From the NCBI GenBank assembly GCA_946885745.1, contig CAMPGV010000008.1, positions 1 to 26,177 on the forward strand: 26,177 nt of DNA, read 5' to 3'. A program made the position numbers and the translations under genes. Position 1 is the first letter of the stretch, and the number at the start of each line of letters is the position of its first letter. Source of the DNA: an uncultured Candidatus Saccharibacteria bacterium (GTDB lineage Bacteria > Patescibacteria > Saccharimonadia > Saccharimonadales > JAEWBQ01). Below are positions 6,996 to 13,638 of this stretch, piece after piece. The notes under the pieces are model-generated. The model saw only the letters and a program-made list of their open reading frames with translations. It made no database searches and was not told the origin of the DNA.

Positions 6996-7682
6996 ATGAA
7001 AAAGATTATTTTTGGGATATTTGCCCACCCTGATGATGAAGCCTTTGGCCCGAGCGGTACTCTGCTGAAAGAAACGAAAGCCGGCACCGAACTCCACCTC
7101 ATTACCCTTACGACCGGTCAGGCGGGCATGAACCCGGATAATCACCCTGATCTTGGAGCAGTTCGCGAGCAGGAATGGCGCGCTGCCGGCAAATTAATAG
7201 GTGCCGCCCATATGTACGCCCTTGGCTTTCAGGATGGCCACCTTGATAATATCGCCATGCAAGAAGCCGCCACGAAGATCACCGCCATCATTAGCGATGT
7301 TCTGGCTAATGCCGATGACGATACTATCGTTGAATTCATGTCGATTGATACAAACGGCATTACGGGACATATCGATCATATTGTGGCCGGACGAGCCGCC
7401 TGTCTCGTCTTTTATCGCCTTAAAGCCAAGGATACCCGTGTCACCCGCCTCCGCCTCGCCTGCATCACGAAAGACCGCTTACCAGAGGTGAATACCGATT
7501 GGCTCTACATGGATGCAGGCCGATCAGACACGGAAATTGGCGAGGTGATTGATGCCCGTGACCTTCGCGATGAAATTATTGCAATTATGCGCACACACCA
7601 CACCCAACGCGGTGATTGCGAATCGAGCCTCGCCCGCCAAGGTCAAATGCTCGGTATGAATCATTTTATCGTTCTCGCCTAA
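6996..7682 (+). CDS. PIG-L/LmbE family deacetylase, 228 aa
   Basis: The PIG-L (LmbE) superfamily comprises zinc-dependent N-deacetylases acting on N-acetylglucosamine conjugates and related sugars. The signature AHPDDE occurs at residues 10-15, right after the first beta strand, and the second zinc motif, GHIDH, places His125 and His128. The rest has the Rossmann-like alternation expected. Substrate cannot be told from sequence: relatives make mycothiol or bacillithiol, process GPI precursors or tailor cell-wall sugars. It is divergent from truB, leaderless by promoter position, and ends at a near-perfect terminator. A cell-envelope or salvage role is a guess. Confidence 0.9.
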   Translation: MKKIIFGIFAHPDDEAFGPSGTLLKETKAGTELHLITLTTGQAGMNPDNHPDLGAVREQEWRAAGKLIGAAHMYALGFQDGHLDNIAMQEAATKITAIISDVLANADDDTIVEFMSIDTNGITGHIDHIVAGRAACLVFYRLKAKDTRVTRLRLACITKDRLPEVNTDWLYMDAGRSDTEIGEVIDARDLRDEIIAIMRTHHTQRGDCESSLARQGQMLGMNHFIVLA

Positions 7683-7683
7683 C

Positions 7684-7716
7684 CAAACATCGCCCCGATA
7701 GTCGGGGCGATGTTTG
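7684..7716. terminator. Perfect 15-bp bidirectional terminator
   Basis: CAAACATCGCCCCGA pairs without mismatch with TCGGGGCGATGTTTG over a TAG loop. It separates two convergent genes and abuts the stop codons on both sides. Confidence 0.93.
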
Positions 7717-9468
7717 TTATTGTCCTGGAATCCTGAATTGTCCTGGGTCAGCTGGTGGTGGCGCTGTTGGCGGCACGTCTGGCAGTGGTGGTAATTCTGG
7801 CGTTTCAAAAGTTGGCGCCTGCGGTGTATCTGGCAGTGGCGGCAAGGTTGAAAAATCTGGTAGCGGTGGCAACCCAGTTGGCTCTGGAGCTGGCGCAGCG
7901 ACTGGAGAGCCTGGCTCTGGAGGCAGTGGCAGCGGTGCTGGTTCGTACGGAACCGCACCAAAGGCAGCGTCAACTGCAGCGCGTGCGTCATCACGAGGTG
8001 CGCGATTCTGCTCGTCGATCTCAGCAAGGGTTGGTGCACTCGGTGCCGGTGGCTCGACTGGCGCCGCTTTAATCGTTGGCGCCGCTGGCGTGACGGCTGG
8101 CTGCTGGAAGATATCTGGCACACTCGCCTCTTCATCACCTGTTTGAGCGGCAGCATTGAGTGGTGACTGGAATGACGGGGTTTGGTCACCAATATAGTCA
8201 CCACTACCATGGCTTAAAATAGTATGATTGCGGTCATTTTCAAGCGCCTGGCGCTTTTCTTCAGCAGCTTGTTCGGTAGTTGCATTAAGCGTCCCACCAA
8301 AGCTTGGCTCGTCAGTAACTGGCTCGGCGGTAGCGGCAATTTGCTCACTCGCCTGCTCGAGATCGGCTTGAAGATTAGCAACTGGCTGCACAGGAGCTGC
8401 TGGCACCACTGCCGCAAGCTCGTCAGCAAGTGCCTGCTCAGGTGTTTTCTCGGCCTGGTGCTTGGCGAGCTCAGCTTCAGCGGCCGCGGCCGCCTCTTGT
8501 TGACGCTCGGCCGCAGTCGCCTCGGCAACTTCATCAATTGTCGTATCAATTTCGTGTGAGATATCAAGCTCGCCGTCTTTTCGGACTGGCTCTTCAACCT
8601 GTTCGAGAGTCGCCTCTTCTTTCGCAAGTTTCGTTGATGCACCCTCCTGAAGATCGGTTGTGCCGTCGGCACGGTCTGACGCTACTACTACCGCGTCTTC
8701 ACCTATAGCGTGAGCTTCCTGGAGCTTCAAGGCGATCAACTGCTGATTTGCGCCAGCCGCCATGAGTTGCGCGGCAATCGTCATAACCTTTGAGCTGGTG
8801 CGGTTGTTACTGAAACGATCAGTTGCCGCTACAACACCAGTCAAAAAGGCAGTGGCGACCTGCTCGTCAAGCAGAGCTTTGTCGCTCTTTAGTGCATCAC
8901 CCAGACTCACGAGCATTTCGCTAAGGCTACTCGCCCCTGCTTCGCGCCAATCAATACTTCCGAGTGAACTCGTGTCAGAACCTGCGCTAATGGTAGCGAC
9001 GGTCGCGTCGTGCAAAATACGTCCATGAGCAGCGAGCGCTGCATCAAGATGGTCTTGGTCTTTCACACCAAGCGCCAGCACCAGCTCGACGTTATAGTCA
9101 CCTTGGCTAAAATCGAGATCATCACTAGTAATCGTCGTGCGGTATGGTGTGATAAAAATCTTCACCACGTCACCCTCTACTTTGTAGCGCAGATGATCTG
9201 CCTTCTCCTTGTCGAGGGCAATGATAAAGTCGCGTAGACTGTCGACTGTATTTTCAAAAGTTTTTTCAGGATCAAGGAACGTAATTGCTGGCGGAAGTGC
9301 GCCACTAAAGACAGCGGTGGCATGCTTTTCCATTTTGTTCAGCAGCAGCGTAAGTCCAAGTGCAGCACTCAGCTCGTCGACGGACGGGTCTTTGCTGACC
9401 GTCACCAAGATATTGCTGCTCTTTTTGATCCTATCGACGATTTGCTGCTTGGCATTTGTATCGTTCAT
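7717..9468 (-). CDS. Catalytically degenerate DHH/NrnA-like protein with long Pro/Ala/Glu tail, 583 aa
   Basis: Residues about 8-265 follow the DHH phosphoesterase fold of NrnA-type nanoRNases: ILVTVSKDPSVDELSAALGL opens motif I, and AGASSLSEML, VATAFLTGVVAATDRFSNNRTSS and the AAQLMAAGAN helix match the DHH domain. The catalytic signatures are lost: the motif I His and first Asp become Ser25 and Ser29, the DHH triplet reads Ser-Ala-Gly (161-163), and the later Asp of the GxxxDT motif is Ala. Residues about 270-583 are low complexity: first acidic with Ala/Gln/Glu runs, then Pro-rich with PPLPD repeats, probably disordered. A TTGACG/TATAGT promoter and a CAGGA ribosome site precede the ATG at 9468. 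A binding or scaffold role is inferred. Confidence 0.82.
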   Translation of the reverse strand: MNDTNAKQQIVDRIKKSSNILVTVSKDPSVDELSAALGLTLLLNKMEKHATAVFSGALPPAITFLDPEKTFENTVDSLRDFIIALDKEKADHLRYKVEGDVVKIFITPYRTTITSDDLDFSQGDYNVELVLALGVKDQDHLDAALAAHGRILHDATVATISAGSDTSSLGSIDWREAGASSLSEMLVSLGDALKSDKALLDEQVATAFLTGVVAATDRFSNNRTSSKVMTIAAQLMAAGANQQLIALKLQEAHAIGEDAVVVASDRADGTTDLQEGASTKLAKEEATLEQVEEPVRKDGELDISHEIDTTIDEVAEATAAERQQEAAAAAEAELAKHQAEKTPEQALADELAAVVPAAPVQPVANLQADLEQASEQIAATAEPVTDEPSFGGTLNATTEQAAEEKRQALENDRNHTILSHGSGDYIGDQTPSFQSPLNAAAQTGDEEASVPDIFQQPAVTPAAPTIKAAPVEPPAPSAPTLAEIDEQNRAPRDDARAAVDAAFGAVPYEPAPLPLPPEPGSPVAAPAPEPTGLPPLPDFSTLPPLPDTPQAPTFETPELPPLPDVPPTAPPPADPGQFRIPGQ

Positions 9469-9510
9469 TGAGGTGGTTCCTGATGTTTATGTTGGTTGAA
9501 GTTTGAGACA

Positions 9511-9540
9511 ACTATACCATAAGTATTTTATGCCCGTCAA
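9511..9540 (-). promoter_or_regulatory. Promoter of the DHH-like gene
   Basis: The minus strand reads TTGACG (9535-9540), an 18-nt spacer and TATAGT (9511-9516). The leader is about 35 nt. It lies back to back with the rpsT promoter. Confidence 0.65.
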
Positions 9541-9554
9541 CAAATCCCCCACCC

Positions 9555-9583
9555 TTTACAAGAAGCCATTTTTCATCTATAAT
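9555..9583 (+). promoter_or_regulatory. Promoter of rpsT
   Basis: TTTACA (9555-9560), exactly 17 nt, then consensus TATAAT (9578-9583). The leader of about 35 nt carries AAAGGA before the ATG. Confidence 0.8.
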
Positions 9584-9625
9584 GACCGATGATTGTATTT
9601 ACAACTTTTAAGACAAAGGAACACC

Positions 9626-10021
9626 ATGCCAATCATCAAATCAGCCATCAAACGTGCTAAGCAAACTATTAAGCGCCGCGAGCGCAACGTTGGTATCAAG
9701 CGTGATATCAAGGGTGCAGTGAAGGAGTTCCTCGCTAACCCAACGAGCGAAGGTCTTTCAAAGGCTCACTCTGAGCTCGACACTGCCGTCAAGAAAAAGC
9801 TCCTTAAGAAGAACACCGTTGCTCGCCGCAAGGCACAGCTCGCTAAAACTGCTAAAGAAGCTGGCGTAAAGCTTGCTCCAGCCAAGAAGGCCGCTACAAA
9901 GCCAGCAGCTGAGAAAAAGCCTACCGCAAAGCCTGCTGCCGCAAAGAAGCCAGCAGCTGCAAAGACAACTGCCGCTAAAAAGCCAGCAGCAAAGAAGCCT
10001 GCAGCGAAAAAAGAAGCCTAG
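9626..10021 (+). CDS. rpsT: Small ribosomal subunit protein S20 with histone H1-like tail
   Basis: S20 binds 16S rRNA in early 30S assembly. The core (residues 1-83) starts MPIIKSAIKRAKQTIKRRER and contains KKKLLKKNTVARRKAQLAK, matching the usual 85-90 residue family. Residues 84-131 form an extra tail made almost only of Lys, Ala, Pro and Thr with repeated AAKKPA units, like histone H1 C-termini and bacterial histone-like proteins. The ATG at 9626 is chosen because AAAGGA lies 5 nt upstream and the protein then begins as S20 should; an in-frame ATG further upstream is not needed. It has its own consensus promoter and a strong terminator. The tail may bind rRNA or DNA; this is inference. Confidence 0.95.
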   Translation: MPIIKSAIKRAKQTIKRRERNVGIKRDIKGAVKEFLANPTSEGLSKAHSELDTAVKKKLLKKNTVARRKAQLAKTAKEAGVKLAPAKKAATKPAAEKKPTAKPAAAKKPAAAKTTAAKKPAAKKPAAKKEA

Positions 10022-10036
10022 TCACTACTACGCAAT

Positions 10037-10063
10037 AAAATACCCCTCAGCGAGGGGTATTTT
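10037..10063. terminator. Bidirectional terminator after rpsT
   Basis: AAAATACCCCTC pairs with GAGGGGTATTTT over an AGC loop. It serves rpsT and the convergent pilin, whose stop codon is next to it. Confidence 0.92.
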
Positions 10064-10567
10064 TTATGGGATTTGGTACGTCCAGCTATCGAAGGTTGAG
10101 GTCCCGTAGACCATGTCACAGATCTTGTCGAGTTGGTTATTGCTGCTAAGCGATGAATTAGTCAGTTCGTAAATCTGCTGTGCGCCGCCATAGGAATACA
10201 AGTAGAGCGTATCGCCGTTTTTGTAGCCCTGGATAATTGGATTCCATGCCACAAAAGAATAGCCGCTTGAATCAGCGCAGATTGCGTAGCTTTTACTTTC
10301 GGTTCTTGTTGAATCGTAGACACCGGCATTCTTAAGGATTTCCGAGAAATCTGCTGCCGAGAGTGGGTTTCGCTTATTCTGGATTCGAAACACCTCGGCT
10401 TGCTGCCCGACTGAACGCATATCCGCCTGGGCCACGTTTACCTTTGCGCGCTGCTGGATGCCGTTATAGGTTACTGCAAAAATAGCCGAGAGAATCGCAA
10501 TCACCACAATGACAATTAACAATTCAATAACCGTAAACGCCTGCGACCGCCCCGTGATGCCCTTCAT
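10064..10567 (-). CDS. Type IV pilin-like protein, 167 aa
   Basis: A class III prepilin: leader MKGITGRSQA, then FTVIELLIVIVVIAIL with Glu at +5, a hydrophobic helix and the NGIQQRA segment shared with the other pilins. The residue before the cleavage point is Ala, not the usual Gly. The globular part (about 45-167) is polar and aromatic, with two cysteines (AICADSS and DKICDMV) that could form the C-terminal disulphide loop common in pilins. TATAAT lies 9 nt before the ATG. It is a single gene between rpsT and holA with no pilus assembly gene nearby, so it is probably a minor pilin or pseudopilin. Confidence 0.9.
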   Translation of the reverse strand: MKGITGRSQAFTVIELLIVIVVIAILSAIFAVTYNGIQQRAKVNVAQADMRSVGQQAEVFRIQNKRNPLSAADFSEILKNAGVYDSTRTESKSYAICADSSGYSFVAWNPIIQGYKNGDTLYLYSYGGAQQIYELTNSSLSSNNQLDKICDMVYGTSTFDSWTYQIP

Positions 10568-10576
10568 GTAGAAATA

Positions 10577-10582
10577 ATTATA
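10577..10582 (-). promoter_or_regulatory. -10 box TATAAT of the 10064 pilin
   Basis: Nine nt before the ATG at 10567, in the 18-nt gap after holA. Confidence 0.6.
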
Positions 10583-10585
10583 CCA

Positions 10586-11491
10586 CTACCGTGCAATCGA
10601 CATCAGAGCTGTTTCGAGCACCAGCCAGACATCATCGCTACCCGTCTTGAGACGGTGGTCAGCTTCGGCTAGCCGGCGTATAATGCGCCTCGCTCCTGCT
10701 CGACCTAGACGGTCTGCATACGGCTGCATCTTACTCAGGGCGTATGGGTGTACGCCAAGCGTGCGCGCCACCTCACTGGCCGGCTGATCCGCCACGGCAA
10801 GCGCAGCAAGTTGATACGCCTGGTTGGCAAGTAACCCAAAGAGTCGGAAGCCGTCTTCGCTATGTTCAAGTGTCACCAGAAGACGACGCAAACCCGCTCG
10901 ATCACCGCGCAATGCCGTCTCAAAGACATGAAACACGTTTTCACTTGGCGCCGCTTCGGTCACCTCATGAATCACTTCCGGCGTCACTGTATCAAGAACG
11001 GCCAGCTTCTCAAGCGCATAATGCAGCTGCCACTGATCAATACCTACCCATGCAACCAATGCTCGAACCGATGCGGCATCAAGCACAATGCCACGACCCT
11101 TCGACTCTTCAGTCACCCACTGTTCTGCTGAGCGTGAATCACCTTCTTTCCATGAGGCGTAGTCGCGCAAGTCGGCCTGCTCTTTGAGTAGCTTGTAGGT
11201 CTTAGTGCGCTTATCTAGCTTTGGCTCAACCAATACTAGGTGTGTTGTTTCGCTGACACGCCCTAGCCAGTCAACGAGCTCGGTCCAAAGTGAAGAGTTC
11301 TCTGAGAGACCTTTAATAACCACCAGTCGCTCAGGCGCGAAGAGGGTTGCGCCCATCACAAGGTCAGGTAGCTGGCGCAGCTCCAGGCTACTACCATCGA
11401 ATCGCTCAGGCGTACCTTTAAAGTCAGTAATAATCGCATTCAATGCGCGCTGGACCTCGAACGTATTATCACCTGTGAGAACAGTTATCAT
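10586..11491 (-). CDS. holA: DNA polymerase III subunit delta
   Basis: Delta is the clamp-loader subunit that opens the sliding clamp. The 301-residue product opens MITVLTGDNTFEVQRALNAI, the usual delta start. It carries LFAPERLVVIKGL and LVLVEPKLDKRTKTYKLLK at the end of the AAA-like domain 1, then the C-terminal helical domains with HVFETALRGDRAGLRRLL and a LLANQAYQLAAL helix. It is somewhat shorter than the E. coli protein (343). A longer open frame upstream overlaps mutM and is not used: TATACT lies 7 nt before the ATG at 11491 and next to the mutM stop. Confidence is high from the overall pattern, though delta is a divergent family. Confidence 0.9.
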   Translation of the reverse strand: MITVLTGDNTFEVQRALNAIITDFKGTPERFDGSSLELRQLPDLVMGATLFAPERLVVIKGLSENSSLWTELVDWLGRVSETTHLVLVEPKLDKRTKTYKLLKEQADLRDYASWKEGDSRSAEQWVTEESKGRGIVLDAASVRALVAWVGIDQWQLHYALEKLAVLDTVTPEVIHEVTEAAPSENVFHVFETALRGDRAGLRRLLVTLEHSEDGFRLFGLLANQAYQLAALAVADQPASEVARTLGVHPYALSKMQPYADRLGRAGARRIIRRLAEADHRLKTGSDDVWLVLETALMSIAR

Positions 11492-11498
11492 CCCTCTT

Positions 11499-11504
11499 AG
11501 TATA
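11499..11504 (-). promoter_or_regulatory. -10 box TATACT of holA
   Basis: Seven nt before the holA ATG. It fills the gap immediately downstream of the mutM stop codon, whose last base is adjacent. Confidence 0.65.
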
Positions 11505-12371
11505 CTAGAGCTGCTGGCAGTGTGGGCAGATATGTGTTCCGCGACCGGCAGCTTTAAACTTGATGATCGTTGCGTCACACCGCGGACACGCCTGACCTTC
11601 GCGGCGGAACACGCGGGCAAAATCCATATAGCTCCCACGCTTCCCTTCGGCATTAACATAGTTTTTATCCGTCGAACCGCCCTTTTCAATTGCCAGGTTC
11701 ATCACCTCGCGGAGCTCCGTGTAGAGGAGCTGGAATTCTTCAGCCGTGAGAGTTTTTACGAGCCGCCTTGGATGTACTTTCGCACCCCATAAACTCTCGT
11801 CGGCGTAGATGTTTCCGACTCCGGCAACAACTGTCTGGTCGAGCAGTGCCGCTTTGATACTTGTGCCAGCACGCCGTTTAAAGCGGGCAGCAAACTCATC
11901 GGCCGTAAAGCCAGCCTCAAGCGGTTCAGGACCTACCTTTTGCATAAAATCAATCTCCGGCACTTCAAGCGTTGGCATAAGGCGCATCCAGCCAAACTTA
12001 CGCTGATCGTTGAAGTACAAATGAGAGCCGTCGGCAAAGCCGAGCGTGACGCGCGTGGAGCGATCCGGCAGTTCACCGATCAGGCTTTCGTTGGGATGCC
12101 CTGCCCCAAAGACCGCCCTGCCCCGGTAAACCATTTGCCCTGTCATCTTGAGGTGGATAACTAGGGTATAGTTGGTTGACAAGTCGATCAGTAGCACCTT
12201 GGCGCGGCGGCGTACATCAGTGACTGTCGCACCAATCAAAAACTCCTGAACGTCGTGTGTGGCGTTAGGAAAGCTCTTCGGCGTGTCGTGCTCTACCGTT
12301 TTTACGGAGTGGCCAATAATAAGCTCGTGGAGACCACGGCGAACTGTTTCAACTTCTGGAAGTTCTGGCAT
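11505..12371 (-). CDS. mutM: Formamidopyrimidine-DNA glycosylase
   Basis: Fpg/MutM excises 8-oxoguanine and other oxidised purines and cuts the abasic site. The protein begins MPELPEVETVRRGL; after Met removal Pro is the Schiff-base nucleophile and the next Glu is catalytic. The helix-two-turn-helix segment is present as QTVVAGVGNIYADESLW, and the C-terminal zinc finger has Cys pairs CPRC and CPHC. The 288-residue length is slightly above the usual 270. AAGGAG lies 7 nt before the ATG. It follows the HAD gene by 44 nt on the same strand and probably shares its transcript. Confidence 0.97.
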   Translation of the reverse strand: MPELPEVETVRRGLHELIIGHSVKTVEHDTPKSFPNATHDVQEFLIGATVTDVRRRAKVLLIDLSTNYTLVIHLKMTGQMVYRGRAVFGAGHPNESLIGELPDRSTRVTLGFADGSHLYFNDQRKFGWMRLMPTLEVPEIDFMQKVGPEPLEAGFTADEFAARFKRRAGTSIKAALLDQTVVAGVGNIYADESLWGAKVHPRRLVKTLTAEEFQLLYTELREVMNLAIEKGGSTDKNYVNAEGKRGSYMDFARVFRREGQACPRCDATIIKFKAAGRGTHICPHCQQL

Positions 12372-12415
12372 AATGTTTCTCCTTATTTCTTCTGGGCAAC
12401 AGCGAGGCGTCTCAC

Positions 12416-12979
12416 CTAGCTACAATACTTAGCCAGCTCGCGCTCAACTTGATCAGCAGAGATACAGACAATCCCCTGCATTCCAGCGCGTCCCGCTCCC
12501 TCGATATTCTCAGCGATGTCATCAATCATCAAACATTCTTCGGGCAGCAAGTGAAGCTGGCGACTCATGTACTCGTAAATTTCCGGATGAGGCTTGACCA
12601 TACCGACGTCGCTCGAAAGCACGACGGCATCAAACAGCTCACGCTGCTCATCTGGCGAAAACAGTTCTTTCATCACCCCTTGGCCGACATTACTTAGCAG
12701 CCCAACCTTATATGTTTTACGCAGCTCGCGAGCAAGTGCGACCATGGCGTCATTGCGGATATGGCGCTCGCGAATAATGTCCTCCACCTCCTGTGGTGCT
12801 TTATTAACGAGATCGGCCAGCTGCCGAAAATAATCATCATGACTGATATAGCCATAATCAGAGGCGTGACTGAGATCGTACACCGCCTGACGATCTTCGG
12901 GTGCTGCTAGTTCAGACAAGTGTGTAAGGCTTCCGCGATACAGCACGCCAAAGCAATCAAAAATAATACCGCGTATCAT
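12416..12979 (-). CDS. HAD-superfamily hydrolase with atypical motif I, 187 aa
   Basis: A HAD subfamily IA-type protein: nucleophile Asp8 in IIFDCFGVLY, motif II Ser96 in LLSNVG, motif III Lys129 in GMVKPHPEIY and the acidic pair Asp153-Asp154 in MIDDIAENIEGA. Phosphatases of the family normally have Asp two residues after the nucleophile as general acid; here that residue is Phe, as in the haloacid dehalogenase or YihX-like branches. Substrate is therefore open. The start codon lies in the loop of a long inverted repeat that is also the terminator of the upstream gene, with TATACT 6 nt before the ATG. It probably heads a transcript with mutM. Confidence 0.87.
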   Translation of the reverse strand: MIRGIIFDCFGVLYRGSLTHLSELAAPEDRQAVYDLSHASDYGYISHDDYFRQLADLVNKAPQEVEDIIRERHIRNDAMVALARELRKTYKVGLLSNVGQGVMKELFSPDEQRELFDAVVLSSDVGMVKPHPEIYEYMSRQLHLLPEECLMIDDIAENIEGAGRAGMQGIVCISADQVERELAKYCS

Positions 12980-13005
12980 GCTACTAGTATACGCGGTATT
13001 ATTTT
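12960..13005 (-). terminator. 17-bp perfect inverted repeat: terminator overlapping the HAD promoter and start codon
   Basis: Arms of 17 nt at 12960-12976 and 12989-13005 (core ACCGCGTAT with ATACGCGGT) match without error across a 12-nt loop. In minus-strand RNA the hairpin starts at the stop codon of the 13004 gene and ends in a T-rich run, as a terminator should. The loop holds the HAD ATG (12977-12979), and the HAD -10 (12986-12991) spans the loop and upstream arm. HAD codons 2-7 are the downstream arm and T-run. Confidence 0.85.
12986..12991 (-). promoter_or_regulatory. -10 box TATACT of the HAD gene
   Basis: Six nt before the ATG at 12979, inside the inverted repeat. The expected transcript start is at the ATG itself. 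Confidence 0.6.
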
Positions 13006-13600
13006 ATAAATCGATGCGATCTACAAGGCGATTGCTATCAGGAAGTTGTCGGAGGAAAAGTGTACGGGTTTGATCTAAGTTGGTTCGGAATGAGCCGCGA
13101 GAGCCACCACAGCTGGTTGTCCAGAGCTGTTTAACTGCGCTATCGCCCCTCATGATCGCAAATTCATAGAGACGACCCGTCGGGCAGATACCACGCGTAT
13201 CATTATCCTCTCCCTCAAGCTGTCGGCCTTCTGCGAATTTAGCGCGGTTCAGCGCGTAAACAAACTCTTCATACGCCGTTGTATTATTACTAAGCTGCTG
13301 GCTATCAAGACGCTGACCAGCATAGCCGCTGTATGTCGTCAGATTACGACTCGTCGGGCTAATATCAACTTGGTAAGAGCGGAAATTTTCGTGCGCCACA
13401 ATTGGTCCACGCACTGACATAACAACGTGCGTTCCGCCGGTAACGTCTAGAAGTGCCGCCTGGCTCTGATCAACTGCCTGCGGCTCGGAACTGCCACCAA
13501 ATAGGGCTCGGCCGATAGACACTAGGGCTGCAATCACAATTGCCACAATCAAGATGACAATAATAATCGGAAAGATACGGTTTTGTTTACCTCGGTACAT
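13004..13600 (-). CDS. Single-pass membrane-anchored protein of unknown function, 198 aa
   Basis: A short basic N-terminus (MYRGKQNR) precedes one strong membrane helix (about residues 9-30, IFPIIIVILIVAIVIAALV), then a soluble domain expected outside the cell. That domain looks beta-rich, is polar, and has two cysteines (GICPTG and TTSCGG) in its last third that could pair. No catalytic motif is seen and I do not name a family. A near-consensus promoter (TTGACC, 17 nt, TAAAAT) ends 6 nt before the ATG, so the mRNA should be leaderless. It sits between the LPxTG gene and the HAD gene, with its stop codon forming the edge of the terminator. Confidence 0.82.
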   Translation of the reverse strand: MYRGKQNRIFPIIIVILIVAIVIAALVSIGRALFGGSSEPQAVDQSQAALLDVTGGTHVVMSVRGPIVAHENFRSYQVDISPTSRNLTTYSGYAGQRLDSQQLSNNTTAYEEFVYALNRAKFAEGRQLEGEDNDTRGICPTGRLYEFAIMRGDSAVKQLWTTSCGGSRGSFRTNLDQTRTLFLRQLPDSNRLVDRIDL

Positions 13601-13606
13601 GCGGTT

Positions 13607-13635
13607 ATTTTACAACTTTTAGCTCACTAGGTCAA
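13607..13635 (-). promoter_or_regulatory. Two-box promoter for a leaderless mRNA (13004 gene)
   Basis: TTGACC (13630-13635), a 17-nt spacer and TAAAAT (13607-13612), 6 nt before the ATG at 13600. Both boxes and the ideal spacer make this the best case that such close boxes are real promoters. Confidence 0.75.
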
Positions 13636-13638
13636 TAA

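Noticed and set aside
7524..8210. Long open frames on both strands across the Pro/Ala-rich tail of the DHH-like protein.
   Set aside because: Repetitive GC-rich codons keep several frames open; the products are low-complexity and only the 7717-9468 frame has a promoter, a ribosome site and a recognisable domain.
9209..9499. A 96-codon plus-strand frame opposite the start of the DHH-like gene.
   Set aside because: It is an antisense shadow with no ribosome site, and it crosses the promoter region of the real gene.
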